Part shown: in pieces, positions 5,307 to 7,594 of the stretch | How positions within the stretch are numbered: the first letter of the stretch is position 1 | How the letters are laid out: each line of letters starts with the position of its first letter | Source: Collinsella aerofaciens | GTDB taxonomy: Bacteria > Actinomycetota > Coriobacteriia > Coriobacteriales > Coriobacteriaceae | Assembly: GCA_905213725.1 (NCBI GenBank) | Contig: CAJMJM010000090.1 | Span: 1-7,594 of the forward strand | Direction: 5' to 3' | DNA length: 7,594 nucleotides | The notes under the pieces: generated by a model | Told to the model about the DNA's origin: nothing | The model's input: the letters and a program-made list of their open reading frames with translations, nothing else | Databases searched by the model: none | Translations under genes and position numbers: made by a program

Positions 5307-6779
5307 TTACTTGGCCTGCTTGTCGAGCGTGGGCTTCATGGCAATCAGGATTGCAGCGGCGACCACGGCGCCAATCACGATGTCCAGGCAGAACAGCGCG
5401 ACGTTGTTGGTGGCAAGGGCGACGATAAAGCCACCGTGCGGGACGTAGCAGTCGATACCCTGGAAGGCGGCGAGCGCCGCGCCCACGGCAGAGCCGATGC
5501 AGATGCCGGGCAGGGTGTGGCCAAGGTCCTTGACCGCGAAGGGGATAGCGCCCTCGGTAATGCCGATGCAGCCCATGAACAGTGCGGAGATACCCATCTG
5601 GCGATCGGCGTCATCGAACTTGTTCTTGGCGATGAGCGCAGCAAGGCCGCAGGCAATCGGGGGAATGGCGACGGCGACGCGGAACATGCCGTTGGGGCCA
5701 TAGATGCCGGAGGCCATGATGGCCATGGTGAAGGTCGAGGCGGTCTTGTTGATGGGGCCACCCATATCGAAGGCGGTCATAACGCCAATGACCAGACCCA
5801 GGACAACTGCGGAACCGCCCTGCAGGCTGCCGAGCACGCCGGTGAGCCAGTCCATCACAAAGCCAAGCGGCGTGGCCAGGATGTAGATATAGGCCATGCC
5901 CAGGACAAGCGAGGTCAGAATCGGGATGATCAGGATGGGCATGATGGTCTGGATGGTGTTGTTGACCTTCCAGGTCTTCATCCAGCGGACAAAGTAGCCG
6001 CAGATGACCGCCATGATCATGGCGCCCAAGAAGCCGGTCGAAACGCTGCTGCCGTTAGGGGTAACGACTGCGTTGTTGACCAGGTAGCCCAGGACAAAAC
6101 CGGGGGCGAGCGCGGGCTTGCCGGCCATCGAGTAGGAGATGTATGCCGCAAGCACCGGGATCATCATGGAGATGCCGGCCATGCCGATGGTGTTAAGGCT
6201 CACCATCAGCGGGTTCGTAACCTCCATGCCGTTGGCGCCGGCGGTACCGGATGCCAGCGAGAAGGCAAGAAACACGCCGCCGATAACGACGATGGGGATA
6301 AAATAGGAAACGCCGGTATTGAATGCATTGAGCAGCGTCTTGCCAGGATCGGCAAAGATAGACTGCTTGGACGCCGGTGTCGGGGCCTGCGGGGCAGCGG
6401 AGACGGCCTTCTTCTCTGCCTTGGCCTCGGCCTTGGGCGCGTCAACGGCGCCACCCGTCGCCTTGATGATCTCAATGGCCTGGTCGATGATCTTTACCGG
6501 ATCGGCGATTACATCCGAGGTGCCGACCTTCAGGAACTTGCCCTCGGCCATCTTCTGCTCAAAACGGTCCTCGTTCTCGACACCCACGTCGACGGACTCC
6601 AGGACCAGGTCGGCGGAGTCCACGTCTTCCTGCGTGAGCTCATTCTCGATACCCAGGCCACCCTGAGCCTCGACCTTGCACTCGATGCCACGGGCGGCGC
6701 ATTCATCCTGAATCGCCTTCTGGGCCATATACGTGTGGGCGATACCCACAGTACAGGCGGCAACGCCTACGATCTTCAT
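5307..6779 (-). CDS. PTS fructose-family EIIBC permease
   Basis: A 490-residue membrane permease that takes up and phosphorylates a sugar, probably a ketose. Residues 1 to about 105 form the EIIB domain, with the phosphorylated Cys9 in MKIVGVAACTVGIAHTYMAQ and the family block VEAQGGLGIENELT. Residues 110-140 are an Ala/Pro/Lys-rich linker. EIIC follows, with many hydrophobic helices (for example 157-177, 203-217, 248-263, 279-303, 322-338, 365-384, 424-440, 459-480) and the motifs MGGPINKTA (339-347), GITEGAIPFA (406-415) and CYVPHGGF (444-451). The Cys loop reads C-T-V-G where fructose EIIB usually has C-P-T-G. A reading from 6881 would add 34 residues unlike EIIB, so ATG 6779 with GAGGGA upstream is chosen. 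It is the first operon gene. Its EIIA partner is encoded at the far end of the operon and is broken here. Exact sugar unknown; fructose or tagatose are candidates. Confidence 0.9.
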   Translation of the reverse strand: MKIVGVAACTVGIAHTYMAQKAIQDECAARGIECKVEAQGGLGIENELTQEDVDSADLVLESVDVGVENEDRFEQKMAEGKFLKVGTSDVIADPVKIIDQAIEIIKATGGAVDAPKAEAKAEKKAVSAAPQAPTPASKQSIFADPGKTLLNAFNTGVSYFIPIVVIGGVFLAFSLASGTAGANGMEVTNPLMVSLNTIGMAGISMMIPVLAAYISYSMAGKPALAPGFVLGYLVNNAVVTPNGSSVSTGFLGAMIMAVICGYFVRWMKTWKVNNTIQTIMPILIIPILTSLVLGMAYIYILATPLGFVMDWLTGVLGSLQGGSAVVLGLVIGVMTAFDMGGPINKTASTFTMAIMASGIYGPNGMFRVAVAIPPIACGLAALIAKNKFDDADRQMGISALFMGCIGITEGAIPFAVKDLGHTLPGICIGSAVGAALAAFQGIDCYVPHGGFIVALATNNVALFCLDIVIGAVVAAAILIAMKPTLDKQAK

Positions 6780-6879
6780 TGCTTCCCTCTTTTCATAGAG
6801 TTGCGTGCGCAAGACACCGTTTGCGGAGGCCTCCGGAGCATCCCCTGCCGTTTGGACTTGCTGTCTTTTCGACAAGAAC

Positions 6880-6909
6880 AATATAGGTGCTCGTTTTTCT
6901 TAATGCCAG
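6880..6909 (-). promoter_or_regulatory. Candidate promoter of the sugar operon
   Basis: On the minus strand TATATT (6885-6880, five of six matches to TATAAT) lies 18 bases after CTGGCA (6909-6904, four of six matches to TTGACA). Transcription would start near 6873, leaving about 95 bases of leader before the EIIBC start codon. This is pattern matching only. Confidence 0.4.
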
Positions 6910-6939
6910 CTTATTTCGGTAAACGCGCAGGTCAGAGCG

Positions 6940-6972
6940 TTGGTTATGCGATTTAGTTATGCGTTTAACCAA
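6940..6972. promoter_or_regulatory. Candidate operator: TTGGTTA / TAACCAA inverted repeat
   Basis: TTGGTTA (6940-6946) and TAACCAA (6966-6972) are exact inverted repeats 19 bases apart, enclosing two direct copies of GTTATGCG (6943-6950 and 6956-6963). A related half-site, CGGTAAACG (6918-6926), lies upstream. It sits behind the operon promoter and between the divergent genes, a sensible place for the LacI-family protein or another regulator to bind. The spacing is wider than in a usual LacI operator. Confidence 0.3.
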
Positions 6973-7076
6973 AAATGAATCCTGCGATTTTGCCCTCGAT
7001 TTCAAAAGTCAAGAAGTATTTGATTTTCTCGGTAGACGGCAGATGCGCATGCCGGTCACAAATTTCGACCCCACCC

Positions 7077-7098
7077 GTATGCCGCATTTGTTGCATAC
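7077..7098. promoter_or_regulatory. GTATGC / GCATAC inverted repeat upstream of lacI
   Basis: GTATGC (7077-7082) and GCATAC (7093-7098) are exact inverted repeats with a 10-base spacer, about 100 bases before the lacI start codon. It could be an operator or overlap the lacI promoter; with 6-bp arms, chance is possible. Confidence 0.25.
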
Positions 7099-7194
7099 TC
7101 ATATGAAAGGAAAAAGCCGCTCACCGAAGCGTATCCTTCACCAAGACTCAAAGTCATCATGTTGGAAAATGCTCATCTGTCGGAAGGAGTCGCT

Positions 7195-7594
7195 GTGGCA
7201 AAACAGCGCGTTACGATCGCAGACGTCGCTCGAGAGGCGGGAACCTCGACGGCAAGCGTCTCGTATTACCTCAACGACATACGAGATAAGCTTAGCGAGA
7301 AGACGCAGAACAAAATCGCGCGCGTCATTAAGGAACTCGGATACGTTCCCAACGCCCAAGCGCAGACGCTCACCGGCAAGCAAACCCACGTCATTGCCAT
7401 CATCATTTTGGATAACACCAACAAATGGGCGGGGCTCGTTCTCAATGGCATGGAGCAGGTCATGCTCCCCGCGGGCTACCAGACGGTCGTTTGCACGAGC
7501 AACTTTACCCCCGAGACCGCGCTCATCTACGTCGACAAGATACACACGCAGGAACACCATGGCATTAACCTCCCGCCCCCGACAAACTTAAAAA
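7195..7594 (+). CDS. LacI-family transcriptional regulator, 3' end cut by the window
   Basis: The first 133 codons of a DNA-binding repressor of the LacI/GalR family. Residues 5-52 (RVTIADVAREAGTSTASVSY, then LSEKTQNKIARVIKELGYVP) are the typical helix-turn-helix headpiece. NAQAQTLTGKQT (53-64) is the hinge, and VIAIIILDNTNKWAGLVLNG begins the periplasmic-binding-protein-like effector domain. GTG 7195 is chosen because GGAAGGAG lies five bases upstream and VAKQRVTIADVA is a usual beginning; an in-frame ATG at 7159 lacks a good RBS. Divergent from the PTS operon, it is likely its repressor, with a sugar or sugar phosphate as effector. From codon 116 (base 7540) the residues (IHTQEHHGINLPPPTNLK) no longer resemble the family's usual DK...GVDG.I..P pattern, although the frame stays open. 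That tail is doubtful. Confidence 0.88.
   Translation, partial: MAKQRVTIADVAREAGTSTASVSYYLNDIRDKLSEKTQNKIARVIKELGYVPNAQAQTLTGKQTHVIAIIILDNTNKWAGLVLNGMEQVMLPAGYQTVVCTSNFTPETALIYVDKIHTQEHHGINLPPPTNLK

Larger units (their letters stand above)
6780..7194. promoter_or_regulatory. Divergent control region between the PTS operon and lacI
   Basis: These 415 bases hold no convincing gene and are clearly more AT-rich than the coding sequence, especially 6860-7180. They contain the operon promoter, a leader of about 95 bases and several short inverted repeats, listed separately. A leader palindrome, CGGAGGCCTCCG (6824-6835), and the arms CGCAA (6808-6812) / TTGCG (6821-6825) lie downstream of the predicted operon start and could be repressor-binding or RNA elements. 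No clear -35/-10 pair was found for lacI. Confidence 0.6.

Noticed and set aside
3822..6956. A 1044-codon open frame on the plus strand, opposite the GatZ/KbaZ-like gene and EIIBC
   Set aside because: The protein is low-complexity in style (rich in His, Asp, Gly), matches no family and runs through two hairpin-bearing intergenic gaps. It is the usual antisense shadow of high-GC codon bias, and the minus-strand genes match known families over their full length.
6959..7591. A 210-codon plus-strand open frame covering the lacI region
   Set aside because: It is Arg/Ser-rich and out of frame with the clear LacI headpiece that starts at GTG 7195.

Overview
The window looks like a piece of a high-GC actinobacterial chromosome. 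The best guess is a gut Coriobacteriia member close to Collinsella. That rests on GC-rich third codon positions, strong AGGAG-type ribosome binding sites, a compact PTS-linked sugar operon and GGGACA/TGTCCC hairpins between genes. The taxon is an impression from sequence style, not the result of a search.

Layout. (1) 1-569, plus strand: the 3' part of a LarE-type sulfur transferase gene, cut by the window edge. (2) 570-783: a convergent intergenic region with three hairpins, including a two-way intrinsic terminator at 710-744. (3) 784-6779, minus strand: a six-gene sugar operon read right to left. Its order is a fructose-family PTS EIIBC permease, a GatZ/KbaZ-family protein, a short-type transaldolase, transketolase N-terminal subunit, transketolase C-terminal subunit, and a fructose-type PTS EIIA that is broken in this sequence. 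(4) 6780-7194: a divergent control region with no gene. (5) 7195-7594, plus strand: the start of a LacI-family repressor, cut by the right edge and probably the local regulator.

How the genes fit together (inference). The PTS would import and phosphorylate a ketose-like sugar. The GatZ/KbaZ-like protein has no catalytic GatY/KbaY partner in the window, so it may act alone, for example as a ketose-phosphate 4-epimerase, rather than as an aldolase subunit. Transaldolase and the two-subunit transketolase would then pass the carbon into pentose-phosphate and triose-phosphate intermediates. The substrate cannot be read from the sequence; tagatose or another fructose epimer is the leading guess.

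Unusual points. The six codons of EIIA that should hold the phosphorylated histidine are replaced by unrelated AT-rich sequence ending in an in-frame TAA, while both flanks stay in frame and normal. The three longer gaps in the operon each hold a strong hairpin. In two of them the hairpin loop is complementary to a segment just downstream, which gives a pseudoknot-capable A-B-A'-B' order. The last 55 bases of the window, inside lacI, stop looking like the LacI family although the frame stays open, which may be poor sequence at a contig end.
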